From the NCBI RefSeq assembly GCF_007830495.1, contig NZ_VLKW01000002.1:642270-706269 (forward strand): a stretch of 64,000 bases of DNA, in the 5' to 3' direction. This document shows, one piece after another, positions 56,364 through 64,000 of the stretch. This stretch comes from Pseudoduganella flava. GTDB lineage: Bacteria > Pseudomonadota > Gammaproteobacteria > Burkholderiales > Burkholderiaceae_D. The first letter of the stretch is position 1. Every line of letters begins with the position of its first letter. The notes beneath the pieces were generated by a model. That model searched no databases and had not been told where the DNA came from. It worked only from the letters and a program-made list of their open reading frames with translations. Made by a program: the position numbers and the translations under genes.

Positions 56364-57495
56364 TGCGATCAAACAGGGTCTCAACCTGACGCTGCTGATC
56401 GGCCCACTGGTGCCGATCCCGGCGCCGCGCGCCGTGCTGGAAGCGCTGAACGACGTCACCGTGACCACCAAGGACACGGGCCGCAGCGGCTTCCAGCTGA
56501 CCTTCACGCTCAGCAACCGCTCGCCGCTGCACACGCTGTTCCTGCTGTCCGGCGGCAGCCCGGTGCCGGTGCTGCGGGTGATCGTCGTCGTCACGTTGAA
56601 CGGCACGCCGAACGTGCTGATCGACGGCGTCGTGACGAATAACGAGATCGTGCCCGGTACCGATGGCCATGCGACGTTGACGGTGACGGGCGAAGACCTG
56701 TCCGTGCTGATGGACCGGCAGGACCTCTCCGGCTTTCCATTCCCCGCCGTGCCGGCCGAGGGCAGGGTGGCGCTGCTGTGCGCGAAATATGCGGTGCTCG
56801 GCGTCGTGCCGCTCGTGATCCCCAGCGTGCTGGTGAACATACCGATTCCCACCACGCGCATCGAGGGCCAGCGCGGCACCGATTTTTCGTACATCAATGC
56901 GCTGGCCGAACGGGTCGGCTACGTGTTCTACCTCGATCCCGGGCCGGAGCCCGGCATGAGCATCGCGTACTGGGGCCCGCAGATCAAGGTGGGGGTGCCA
57001 CAGCCGGCGCTGAACATCAACATGGATGCGCACACCAATGTGCTGTCGCTGTCGTTCAGCTTCGACAACAGCTTGAACGCGATCCCCACGCTGTACTACT
57101 ACAACGAGCTGACGAAGGTGGTGATCCCCATTCCGATCCCGCCGATCACGCCGCTCAACCCGCCGCTGGGCCTGATCCCGCCGATCCCGACGCGGCTGGA
57201 ACCGGTGGCCGACAACCTGGCGAAGTACCCGCTGGCGCAGAGCATCATGTGCGGCCTGGCGAAGGCGGCCAAATGGGCCGAGGCGGTGACGGGCAAGGGC
57301 GAATTGAATGTGCTGCGCTACGGCCGCATCCTGAAGGCGCGCCAGCTGGTCGGCGTGCGCGGCGCCGGCCCCGCGTTCGACGGCCTGCATTACGTGAAAA
57401 GCGTCACGCACAAGATCAAGCCGGGCGACTACAAGCAAAGCTTCGAGCTGTCGCGCAATGGCCTCATCTCAACCTTACCGAGGGTGCCCGCATGA
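56356..57495 (+). CDS. Spike hub protein, gp27-like (VgrG N-terminal part)
   Basis: A 379-residue phage late-control/gp27-like protein. It has two small beta-barrels (PRAVLEALNDVTVTTKDTGR, LTVTGEDLSVLMDRQD), a FSYINALAERVGY segment and a C-terminal VTHKIKPGDYKQSFELSRNG typical of VgrG/gp27 hubs. It forms a trimeric hub on which the gp5-like needle sits. In Afp8/Pvc8 hub and needle are fused; here they are separate, overlapping by 4 bp. Confidence 0.85.
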   Translation: MPDAIKQGLNLTLLIGPLVPIPAPRAVLEALNDVTVTTKDTGRSGFQLTFTLSNRSPLHTLFLLSGGSPVPVLRVIVVVTLNGTPNVLIDGVVTNNEIVPGTDGHATLTVTGEDLSVLMDRQDLSGFPFPAVPAEGRVALLCAKYAVLGVVPLVIPSVLVNIPIPTTRIEGQRGTDFSYINALAERVGYVFYLDPGPEPGMSIAYWGPQIKVGVPQPALNINMDAHTNVLSLSFSFDNSLNAIPTLYYYNELTKVVIPIPIPPITPLNPPLGLIPPIPTRLEPVADNLAKYPLAQSIMCGLAKAAKWAEAVTGKGELNVLRYGRILKARQLVGVRGAGPAFDGLHYVKSVTHKIKPGDYKQSFELSRNGLISTLPRVPA

Positions 57496-58037
57496 GAGAC
57501 GACACGACACGCTACTACGGCAAGTACCGCGGCACGGTGCTGAACAACGTGGACCCGGAGAACCGCGGCCGCATCATGGCCATCGTGCCCGACGTGCAGG
57601 GCCTGGCGCCGACGACGTTCGCGCTGCCTTGCCTGCCGGCGGCCGGCAAGGGCAGCGGCGCCTACTTCGTGCCGGAGATCGGCTCCGGCGTGTGGATCGA
57701 GTTCGAGCAGGGCGATCCCGACTACCCGATCTGGACGGGCTGCTTCTGGGGCGCCACCGTCGAGCTGCCGGAGATGGGCATCGCTTCGCCGCCGCCGACG
57801 CCGAACATGGTGTTCCAGACCACGGGGCGCAACTCGATCACCGTGTTCGGCGTGCCGGGCGGCGGCGTGATGCTGTGTTCCGGCCCCGTCGGCAGTCCGT
57901 CCAGCCCGCGCATCGTGATCACGCAGGCCGGCATCACGCTGACGACGGGCACCGCGACGATCTCGCTGAACGGATCGGCCATCAACATCGTCGGCTCGCC
58001 CGTGACGGTGAATGCCGGCGCGCTCGTCGTGACGTGA
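57492..58037 (+). CDS. Spike needle protein, gp5/baseplate V-like
   Basis: A 181-residue protein with an OB-fold of the gp5/gpV family (YYGKYRGTVLNNVDPENRGRIMAIVPDV, GSGVWIEFEQGDPDYPIWTGCFWG) and a beta-helical needle (ITVFGVPGGGVMLCSGP, GITLTTGTATISLNGSAINI). No lysozyme domain is present. It overlaps the hub gene and is followed by the PAAR-like tip gene. Confidence 0.87.
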   Translation: MRDDTTRYYGKYRGTVLNNVDPENRGRIMAIVPDVQGLAPTTFALPCLPAAGKGSGAYFVPEIGSGVWIEFEQGDPDYPIWTGCFWGATVELPEMGIASPPPTPNMVFQTTGRNSITVFGVPGGGVMLCSGPVGSPSSPRIVITQAGITLTTGTATISLNGSAINIVGSPVTVNAGALVVT

Positions 58038-58048
58038 AAGGAGAGATC

Positions 58049-58372
58049 ATGCCAGGCTTTCTGCTGCATGCCGGCGCCAGCGTCACCTGCGCCCACCTGG
58101 GCCCTGCCCAGCCCACCGCGCCGAACCCGCGCGTGACCGTGATGGGCATGCCGACCGTGCTGATGACCACACAGTACGCGATCACGGGCTGCACGCTGCC
58201 GACGGTGACCTCCGGCGCGCCGCCGTGCGCGACCGCCAGCTGGATCACCGCTGCCACGCGGCTGACGTCGAACGGCCAGCCGCTGCTGCTGTTCGACAGC
58301 CAGGCCACGTGCGTGCCGAACGGTACGCCGCTGACGGTATTGGCCACGCAAACCCGCTGCAGCGGCATCTGA
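58049..58372 (+). CDS. PAAR-like/DUF4280 spike tip protein
   Basis: A 107-residue beta-rich protein starting MPGFLLHAGASVTCAH. Four cysteines (Cys14, and those in GCTLP, PPCATA and TCVPNG) plus His could bind the tip metal. Pvc10/Afp10-like DUF4280 proteins cap the needle. AAAGGAGAG precedes the ATG. Confidence 0.82.
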   Translation: MPGFLLHAGASVTCAHLGPAQPTAPNPRVTVMGMPTVLMTTQYAITGCTLPTVTSGAPPCATASWITAATRLTSNGQPLLLFDSQATCVPNGTPLTVLATQTRCSGI

Positions 58373-58379
58373 GGCCCGC

Positions 58380-58733
58380 ATGGACATCGACTACCCCTTC
58401 CACTACGCCGACGGCATCACGGCGCGCACCGACACGAACGATCATGTGCGCGACATGATCGAGCAGCTGCTGTTCACGCAGCCGGGCGAACGCGTCAACC
58501 GGCCCGACTTCGGCAGCGGCTTGATGCAGATGGTGTTCGCGCCGAACAGCCCCGAGCTGGCCGCCACGCTGCAGTTCACGTTGCAGGCGGCGCTGCTGCA
58601 ATGGCTGGGCGACGTGATCGATGTGCGCGCGCTCGAGGTCACGGCGCAGGATGCGACGCTGCGGGTGACGCTCAGCTATGCGGTGCGTGGCGCGGCGCCG
58701 CAGACGGTGCAGTTCGAACGGGAGGTGGCATGA
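58380..58733 (+). CDS. Baseplate wedge protein gp25 (Pvc9-like)
   Basis: A 117-residue gp25-like protein. Family markers are HVRDMIEQLLFTQPGERVNRPDFGSGL in the middle, where the EPR/ERVNRP-type turn is typical, and a beta-rich C-terminus. Gp25 organises sheath assembly on the baseplate. It overlaps the following baseplate J gene by 4 bp. Confidence 0.92.
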   Translation: MDIDYPFHYADGITARTDTNDHVRDMIEQLLFTQPGERVNRPDFGSGLMQMVFAPNSPELAATLQFTLQAALLQWLGDVIDVRALEVTAQDATLRVTLSYAVRGAAPQTVQFEREVA

Positions 58734-61225
58734 TGGACCTGCGCTGCCGGAACGAACAGCGGCGCCAGGCGCTGTTCAACAATCCGCGCTGGAACGGCAT
58801 CGACTTCCTGGAAGTGGGGCCGGACCAGCTGTCGCTGTGCGTGCACTTCTTCGGCCAGGTGCCGCAAGGCCTCGACCCGCGCGCCGTGCGCATCGAAGGA
58901 GGCCGGCGCATCCGCGACATCCGCGTGCTGGCCGTCGCGTGCGCGCAAGACGATGACGACGAACGCGACGACTGCCTGCACATCACGCTGGACAAGTACG
59001 GCGATTTCTCCACTTACCGCCTGTGCCTCGTCGATCCCGCCTGCCCGGAGCACCCGCTGCCGGGGCTCGATCCCCGCTATGCCTGCCTGGCGTTTTCCTT
59101 CAAAATCGATTGCCCGAACCCGTTCGATTGCGCGCCGGCGCCCTGCGTGCCAGCGGTGGAGGCGCCGGGGCCGGACATCGATTACCTGGCCAAGGACTAC
59201 GACAGCTTCCGGCGCCTGCTGCTGGAGCGCCTGACGCTGTCGATGCCCGAGTGGCGCGAGCGCCACGTGCCGGATGTCGGCATCATGCTGGTCGAGCTGC
59301 TGGCCTATACGGCCGACATGCTGAGCTACTACCAGGATGCGGTGGCCACGGAAGCGTACCTGGAAACGGCGCGCCGCCGCATCTCCGTGCGGCGCCACGT
59401 GCGGCTGCTCGATTACCAGCTGCACGAGGGCTGCAATGCGCGTGCGTGGGTGGCGCTGGGCTCCGACACCGACAGGCTGCTGCCGCCGGACGTGTACTTC
59501 GTCACGGGCTCGCCCGCGCTGGCGCAGTTGACGGTGGAGTATGGCGGCCCGGCGCTGCCGGAGTATGCGGTGCAGGCGCTGCCCGCCGGCCGGCACCAGG
59601 GCTACCAGCCGATGTTGAAGCCTGGCGCCGACGGCATCGCGCTGGTCGCGGCGCACAGCCGCATCGCCTTCCACACATGGGGCGACACGGAATGCTGCCT
59701 GCCCGCGGGCAGCCGCCGCGCCACCTTGCGCGATGAAGATCCGGAGCAGCCCGGCCGGCGCGTGCTGGCCTTGCACCGGGGCGATGTGCTGATCTTCGAG
59801 GAAGTGAAGGGACCACTGACCGGCAGCGAGTACGATGCCGATCCCGCCCGCCGCCATGCGGTGCGCATCACCAGCGTCCGGCACGACGAGGATGGCTTGC
59901 TGGGCGTGCCGGTGCTGGAGATCGAATGGGGCGCGGAAGATGCGCTGCCGTTCGCGCTGTGCCTGTCGGGCCGGCTGGCGGCGCCGGACTGCTCGCCGGT
60001 CGACGGCATCAGCGTCGCGCGCGGCAATGTCGTGCTGGTCGAACATGGCATGCCGGCGGCCGAAGAACTGGGGCCCGTGCAGCCGGGCCTTGATGCCGGC
60101 GAATGCGCCTGCGAGGGCAGCATCGTCGACATGCGCCGGCCTGCGTTGCCGTTCCGCGCCCGGCTGGAACACGCGCCGCTGGTGCACAGCGTGCCGGCGC
60201 GGTCGCATCTGCCCGCGGCGCGCAGCCTGTTGCAGGAGCCGGCCGAGGCGCGGCCCCGCGTCGCGTTGGTCGAGCGTGGCGACGCCGGCGCGGCGTGGCA
60301 AGCCTACCCGGATTTGCTGCACAGCGGCGCGGACGAGCGCCACTTCGTGGCCGAGATCGACGACGACGGCGTCGCCTGGCTGCGCTTCGGCGACGGCGAG
60401 GCAGGCCGCATGCCTGCTGCCGACACGCGCTTCCAGGCGACGTACCTGGTCGGCGGCGGCACGGCCGGCAATGCGGCGGCGGAGGCGATCCGCTACCTCG
60501 TCTACCGCGAGCAGATGGTGGATGGCAGCGGCCTGACCGTGCGCAACCCGCTGCCGGCCGTCGGCGGCATGGCGCCTGAGACGGTGGCCGCGGCCCGGAT
60601 GGCGGCGCCGTACGCGTTTCGCACCGTGGCGCAGCGCGCCGTCACCGCCGCCGATTATGCCGAGCTGGCGCAGCGCGATCCGCGCGTCGCCCGCGCCCAT
60701 GCGCGGCTGCGCTGGAACGGCAGCTGGCAGGAAGCCGTCGTGGCGCTCGATCCGCTGGGCACGGAGATTACCAGCCCGGCGCTGCGACGTGCCGTCGCCG
60801 GCGCGCTGTACCGCTACCGCCGCATGGGCCACGACCTGCGTGTGGTGGCCGCGCGCTACGTGCCTTTGATGCTGGAGCTGCATGTGTGCGTGCTGCCGGA
60901 TTATGTGCGCGGCCACGTGCAGGCGGCGCTGCGCGAGCGGCTGTCGAACCGCCGGCTGGCCGACGGCAGCCTGGGCTTCTTCCACCCGGATCGCCTGGAC
61001 TTTGGCGGCATCGTCGCGCTCTCCGCGCTGGTGGGTGCCGTGCAGGCCGTGGCCGGCGTGGCGAGCGTGCGCGTGCTGCGGCTGCACCGCTACGGCGAGC
61101 CGCCGGCCGGCGAGGTGGAAGCGGGCTTGCTGAAGCTGGCGCCGCACGAGATCGCGCAGCTCGACAACGACCGCGACTTCCCCGAGCAGGGGCAGCTGCT
61201 GCTGACGATGGATGGAGGCCGGTGA
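58730..61225 (+). CDS. Baseplate J-like protein (Pvc11-like)
   Basis: An 831-residue baseplate wedge protein. A N-terminal beta domain with many acidic residues precedes the long helical segment DYDSFRRLLLERLTLSMPEWRE and the GIMLVELLAYTADMLSYYQD that identifies the gp6/baseplate-J family. The C-terminus has a repeat of the J fold (FRTVAQRAVTAADYAELAQRD). The start is MM at 58730 (ATGATG), overlapping gp25. It is the first of two large wedge proteins. Confidence 0.88.
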   Translation: MMDLRCRNEQRRQALFNNPRWNGIDFLEVGPDQLSLCVHFFGQVPQGLDPRAVRIEGGRRIRDIRVLAVACAQDDDDERDDCLHITLDKYGDFSTYRLCLVDPACPEHPLPGLDPRYACLAFSFKIDCPNPFDCAPAPCVPAVEAPGPDIDYLAKDYDSFRRLLLERLTLSMPEWRERHVPDVGIMLVELLAYTADMLSYYQDAVATEAYLETARRRISVRRHVRLLDYQLHEGCNARAWVALGSDTDRLLPPDVYFVTGSPALAQLTVEYGGPALPEYAVQALPAGRHQGYQPMLKPGADGIALVAAHSRIAFHTWGDTECCLPAGSRRATLRDEDPEQPGRRVLALHRGDVLIFEEVKGPLTGSEYDADPARRHAVRITSVRHDEDGLLGVPVLEIEWGAEDALPFALCLSGRLAAPDCSPVDGISVARGNVVLVEHGMPAAEELGPVQPGLDAGECACEGSIVDMRRPALPFRARLEHAPLVHSVPARSHLPAARSLLQEPAEARPRVALVERGDAGAAWQAYPDLLHSGADERHFVAEIDDDGVAWLRFGDGEAGRMPAADTRFQATYLVGGGTAGNAAAEAIRYLVYREQMVDGSGLTVRNPLPAVGGMAPETVAAARMAAPYAFRTVAQRAVTAADYAELAQRDPRVARAHARLRWNGSWQEAVVALDPLGTEITSPALRRAVAGALYRYRRMGHDLRVVAARYVPLMLELHVCVLPDYVRGHVQAALRERLSNRRLADGSLGFFHPDRLDFGGIVALSALVGAVQAVAGVASVRVLRLHRYGEPPAGEVEAGLLKLAPHEIAQLDNDRDFPEQGQLLLTMDGGR

Positions 61226-64000
61226 TGAGCGATTGCGATTGCAACGGCGCCTGTGCTTGTGCTTGTGCTGACTGCGGCGGCGCGGCGACGACGCCGCCGG
61301 TGGCGTACAACCCGCCCGGTCAGGACCGCATCGCCTACCGGGCCGGTACGTACCGGAGTTTTTACGGGCGCATGGTGGCAGGTCTGTCCGGCCAGCAGGC
61401 CGGCCCGCTGCGGCAGCTGCACACGCGCGAGCGCGGCGATCCGTCCATCGCCCTGCTCGATGCGTGGGCCGTCGCGGCGGACATTCTCTCCTTCTACAAC
61501 GAACGCATCGCCAACGAAGCGTATCTGCGCACGGCCACCGAGCGCCGTTCCGTGCTGGAGCTGGCGCGGCTGACGGGCTACCGGCTGCGGCCCGGCGTGG
61601 CCGCCAGCGTCTACCTGGCGTATCAGCTCGACGCGAACGCCGGCGCGCTGACGATCCCCGTCGGTACCCGCAGCCAGAGCGTGCCCGGGCCGGGCGAACA
61701 GATGCAGACCTTCGAGACGGCCGAGCCGCTGGAGGCGCGGGCGCGCTGGAACGCGATCCGGCCTCGCCTGACGCAGCCGCAACTGCGCAGCGCGGCCGAC
61801 ATCGTCGACCAGCCGCTGTACCTGCGGGGCGTGAGCACGCGACTGAAGGTCAACGATGCGCTGCTGGTGGATTTCGGCATGGGCGGCCAGCACGACTTTC
61901 ATTACTACCGGGTCGGCAGCGTGGCGCTGGACGAGGCGGCCGGGCGTACCCGCATCGGCCTGCGCGCATGGAGCGGCGGAGCCGGCACGCAGAGCCTGGC
62001 GCTGCCGGGATGGCTGCAACTGAGCTTTACCAGCATCGACACGCTGATCAGGCAGCTGGGCCGCCTGCCGAACCTGCAACCGCGCAATGCGCTGCGGCTG
62101 CGGCGCGATCCGGCCCAGGCCTTTGTCGGCGGCGCCGACGTCTACCCGCAGCTGCTGAAGAACTTCCAGCCGGCGCTGGACGCCCGGCTGTACGACGCGC
62201 TGGTCAATGCGCCCGTCGCCCAGCCGGTGCCGGTGCGGGTGTATGCGCTGCGCGTGGCTGCACCGCTGTTTGCCCACAACGCACCGCACCAGCCGGCGCC
62301 CGGCCTGGAAAACCACATGGTGCTGGAGCCGCCCGACTACGTGGTGCCGACGATCACGAATACCTGGGGTCCGTTTGCGGACCTGCCGGGGGACGGTCCC
62401 GACGGCCTGCCGCACATCGCGCTGGACCGCGTCTACGACACGGTGCGGGCCGATGCCGACAGCTGGGTGGTCGTCGACCGGCCGTTTGTCGACGGCTTTT
62501 CCGACGCGCCGGACGTGCCCGCCGGCGTCTCCGTGCACAGGGTCGGCAACGTCAGGACCGCGACGATGAGCACCCCGGCCGGCGCCGCGCTGGAAGTCAC
62601 CCAGCTCGACGTGGAATCGGCATGGCTGCGCGACCTGGGCGATCGCGACCGGATGGAGTCGGTGCTCGAGTCCACGGCGGCGCTGCGCGGCACGCGCGTG
62701 TATGCGCAGAGCGAGCCGCTGGAGCTGGCCGAGGAACCGCTGGCGGAGGAGCTGGGGGACGAACGCGGCAGAATCGGCGAGATCGAGCTGGATGGTCTGT
62801 ACGACGGCCTGAAGCCGGGCCGCTGGCTGTTCGTCAACGGCGAGCGCAGCGACATGGGCGACGTGCGCAACGTGGCCGCCACCGAACTGGTGATGCTGGC
62901 CGCGGTGCGCAACGGCGTGCGGATGACGGCGGGCGACACGGGCGGCGGCAAGGAGCCGCCGCCGCCCGAGCCGCTGCCGGGAGAACGTATCCACACCTTC
63001 ATCACGCTGGCCGAACCGCTCGCCTATCGCTACCGGCGCGCCAGCGTCACCTTGCAGGCCAATGTGGTGCGTGCGACGCATGGTGAAACCCGGCACGAGG
63101 TGCTGGGCGGCGGCGACCCGACGAAAGCTTTCCAGCAGCTGGCGCTGAAACAGGGCCCGCTGACGCACGTGGCGGCATCCACCGAGACGGGGGCCGACAG
63201 CACGCTGGCCGTGCGCGTCAACGGCCTGCTGTGGCATGAACACGTGGCGCTGGTGGCGGACGGGCAGGATGCGCGCGCCTACGTCACGCGGCGCAACGAT
63301 GCCGAGCAGACCAGCGTCGTCTTCGGCGACGGCATGCACGGCCAGCGCCCGCCCGGCGGCGCCGACAATATCCGCGCCGTGTACCGCAGCGGCATCGGCG
63401 TGAGCGGCAATGTGGGCGCCGGGCAGATCACGCTGGCCACCGACAAGCCGCTGGGCGTGGCCGGCGTGGTCAATCCGCTGCGCGCCTCCGGCGGCGCCGA
63501 TCCGGACCGGCTGGAACAGGCGCGGCGCAACGCCCCCCTGGCCGTGATGACGCTCGGCCGGCTCGTCTCGGTGCGCGATTATGCCGACTTCGCGCGGGCC
63601 TTCGCCGGCATCGGCAAGGCCACCGCCACGCAGCAGCGCAGCGCCGGCAGGGCGGCGGTGGTCGTCACGATCGCCGGCATCGACGACCAGCCGGTCGACC
63701 CCAATTCCGACCTGTTCCGCAACCTGCTGGCGGCGCTGCGGCGGCTCGGCGATCCGCAACTGCCGCTGCGCCTGCAGCTGTGTGAAGCGCTGGCGCTGAC
63801 GGTGCGCGCGCGGGTCGCGCTGCAGCCCGATTACGCGTGGGAGGACGTGGCGCCGCGCATCCGCGCCGCCCTGTACGACGCGCACGGCTTCGAGCGGCGC
63901 AAGATCGGCCAGGGCGTGGTGGACAGCGCGATCGTCGCGACGATCCAGCAGGTGCGCGGCGTCGCGTACGCGCTCGTGCAGGTGCGCACGTACACGCAGG
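61225..64000 (+). CDS. Second baseplate J-like protein (Pvc12-like), runs off the window
   Basis: The frame is open from the ATG at 61225 (overlapping the previous TGA by one base) to the window end, at least 925 residues. Its first 17 residues hold six Cys (C4, C6, C10, C12, C14, C17), encoded partly by GCTTGT hexamers. Then DAWAVAADILSFYNERIANEAYL marks the baseplate-J family, and FGDGMHGQRPPGGADNIRAVY a late conserved loop. The C-terminus and downstream fibre or tape-measure genes lie outside this window. The Cys-rich head is not a known part of this family. Confidence 0.85.
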   Translation, partial: MSDCDCNGACACACADCGGAATTPPVAYNPPGQDRIAYRAGTYRSFYGRMVAGLSGQQAGPLRQLHTRERGDPSIALLDAWAVAADILSFYNERIANEAYLRTATERRSVLELARLTGYRLRPGVAASVYLAYQLDANAGALTIPVGTRSQSVPGPGEQMQTFETAEPLEARARWNAIRPRLTQPQLRSAADIVDQPLYLRGVSTRLKVNDALLVDFGMGGQHDFHYYRVGSVALDEAAGRTRIGLRAWSGGAGTQSLALPGWLQLSFTSIDTLIRQLGRLPNLQPRNALRLRRDPAQAFVGGADVYPQLLKNFQPALDARLYDALVNAPVAQPVPVRVYALRVAAPLFAHNAPHQPAPGLENHMVLEPPDYVVPTITNTWGPFADLPGDGPDGLPHIALDRVYDTVRADADSWVVVDRPFVDGFSDAPDVPAGVSVHRVGNVRTATMSTPAGAALEVTQLDVESAWLRDLGDRDRMESVLESTAALRGTRVYAQSEPLELAEEPLAEELGDERGRIGEIELDGLYDGLKPGRWLFVNGERSDMGDVRNVAATELVMLAAVRNGVRMTAGDTGGGKEPPPPEPLPGERIHTFITLAEPLAYRYRRASVTLQANVVRATHGETRHEVLGGGDPTKAFQQLALKQGPLTHVAASTETGADSTLAVRVNGLLWHEHVALVADGQDARAYVTRRNDAEQTSVVFGDGMHGQRPPGGADNIRAVYRSGIGVSGNVGAGQITLATDKPLGVAGVVNPLRASGGADPDRLEQARRNAPLAVMTLGRLVSVRDYADFARAFAGIGKATATQQRSAGRAAVVVTIAGIDDQPVDPNSDLFRNLLAALRRLGDPQLPLRLQLCEALALTVRARVALQPDYAWEDVAPRIRAALYDAHGFERRKIGQGVVDSAIVATIQQVRGVAYALVQVRTYTQ

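Overview
The window looks like chromosome of a high-GC, Gram-negative betaproteobacterium, most likely an Oxalobacteraceae member of the Massilia/Duganella/Pseudoduganella type. This is inferred from large TonB-dependent receptors next to carbohydrate-active enzymes, a pqqABCDE cluster, an ActP/DUF485 pair, uridine kinase and strong GGAGG-type ribosome binding sites; no rRNA marker is present. Genes are dense, often overlap by ATGA, and I see no tRNA, rRNA, CRISPR array or complete insertion sequence.

Region 1 (about 0.1-11.9 kb, minus strand): after uridine kinase comes a uronate-polymer utilisation operon. In transcription order it is TonB receptor, LacI regulator, SDR reductase, heparinase II/III-type lyase, PfkB/KDG kinase, hexuronate-type MFS transporter, SGNH esterase, PL7-like lyase and an RraA-family protein. 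It fits outer-membrane uptake, depolymerisation, reduction to 2-keto-3-deoxygluconate, phosphorylation, and possibly aldol cleavage by the RraA-like protein, since no eda gene is present. A large inverted repeat holding two LacI-type operator sites lies upstream.

Region 2 (12.2-20 kb): a small secreted protein, a decayed 3' relic of a second udk gene, pqqABCDE with a hairpin between pqqA and pqqB, a cyclase-family metal hydrolase, a TetR/epoxide-hydrolase pair, a 59-residue acidic protein and a GH43 glycosidase.

Region 3 (20-39.2 kb): ActP/DUF485 transporter, CDF metal transporter, YciH (SUI1), SDR, lipoprotein, a beta-propeller sensor kinase with a NarL-type response regulator flanking a hydrolase, a cupin, a DUF885 metallopeptidase-like protein, a second TonB receptor, a GH5 glycosidase and a DUF4126 protein.

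Region 4 (39.3-41.9 kb): a lower-GC block with a secreted lipase-like alpha/beta hydrolase and a divergent one-TM protein. The shared upstream region carries a perfect 24-bp palindrome. The block looks acquired.

Region 5 (42.9-64 kb, plus strand, runs off the window): an extracellular contractile injection system (eCIS). It encodes sheath, tube, a zinc-ribbon protein, a disordered linker protein, a DUF4255 terminator, an AAA+ ATPase, a CIS_tube/LysM pair, a split spike, a PAAR-like tip, gp25 and two baseplate-J proteins. Inserted in the middle is a cargo-like cassette: three DUF4157 (eCIS core metallopeptidase-like) proteins, one with a lysozyme-like C-terminus, and a fourth protein keeping only the short HDFSQVRV part of that domain. 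This cassette is the most interesting content of the window.
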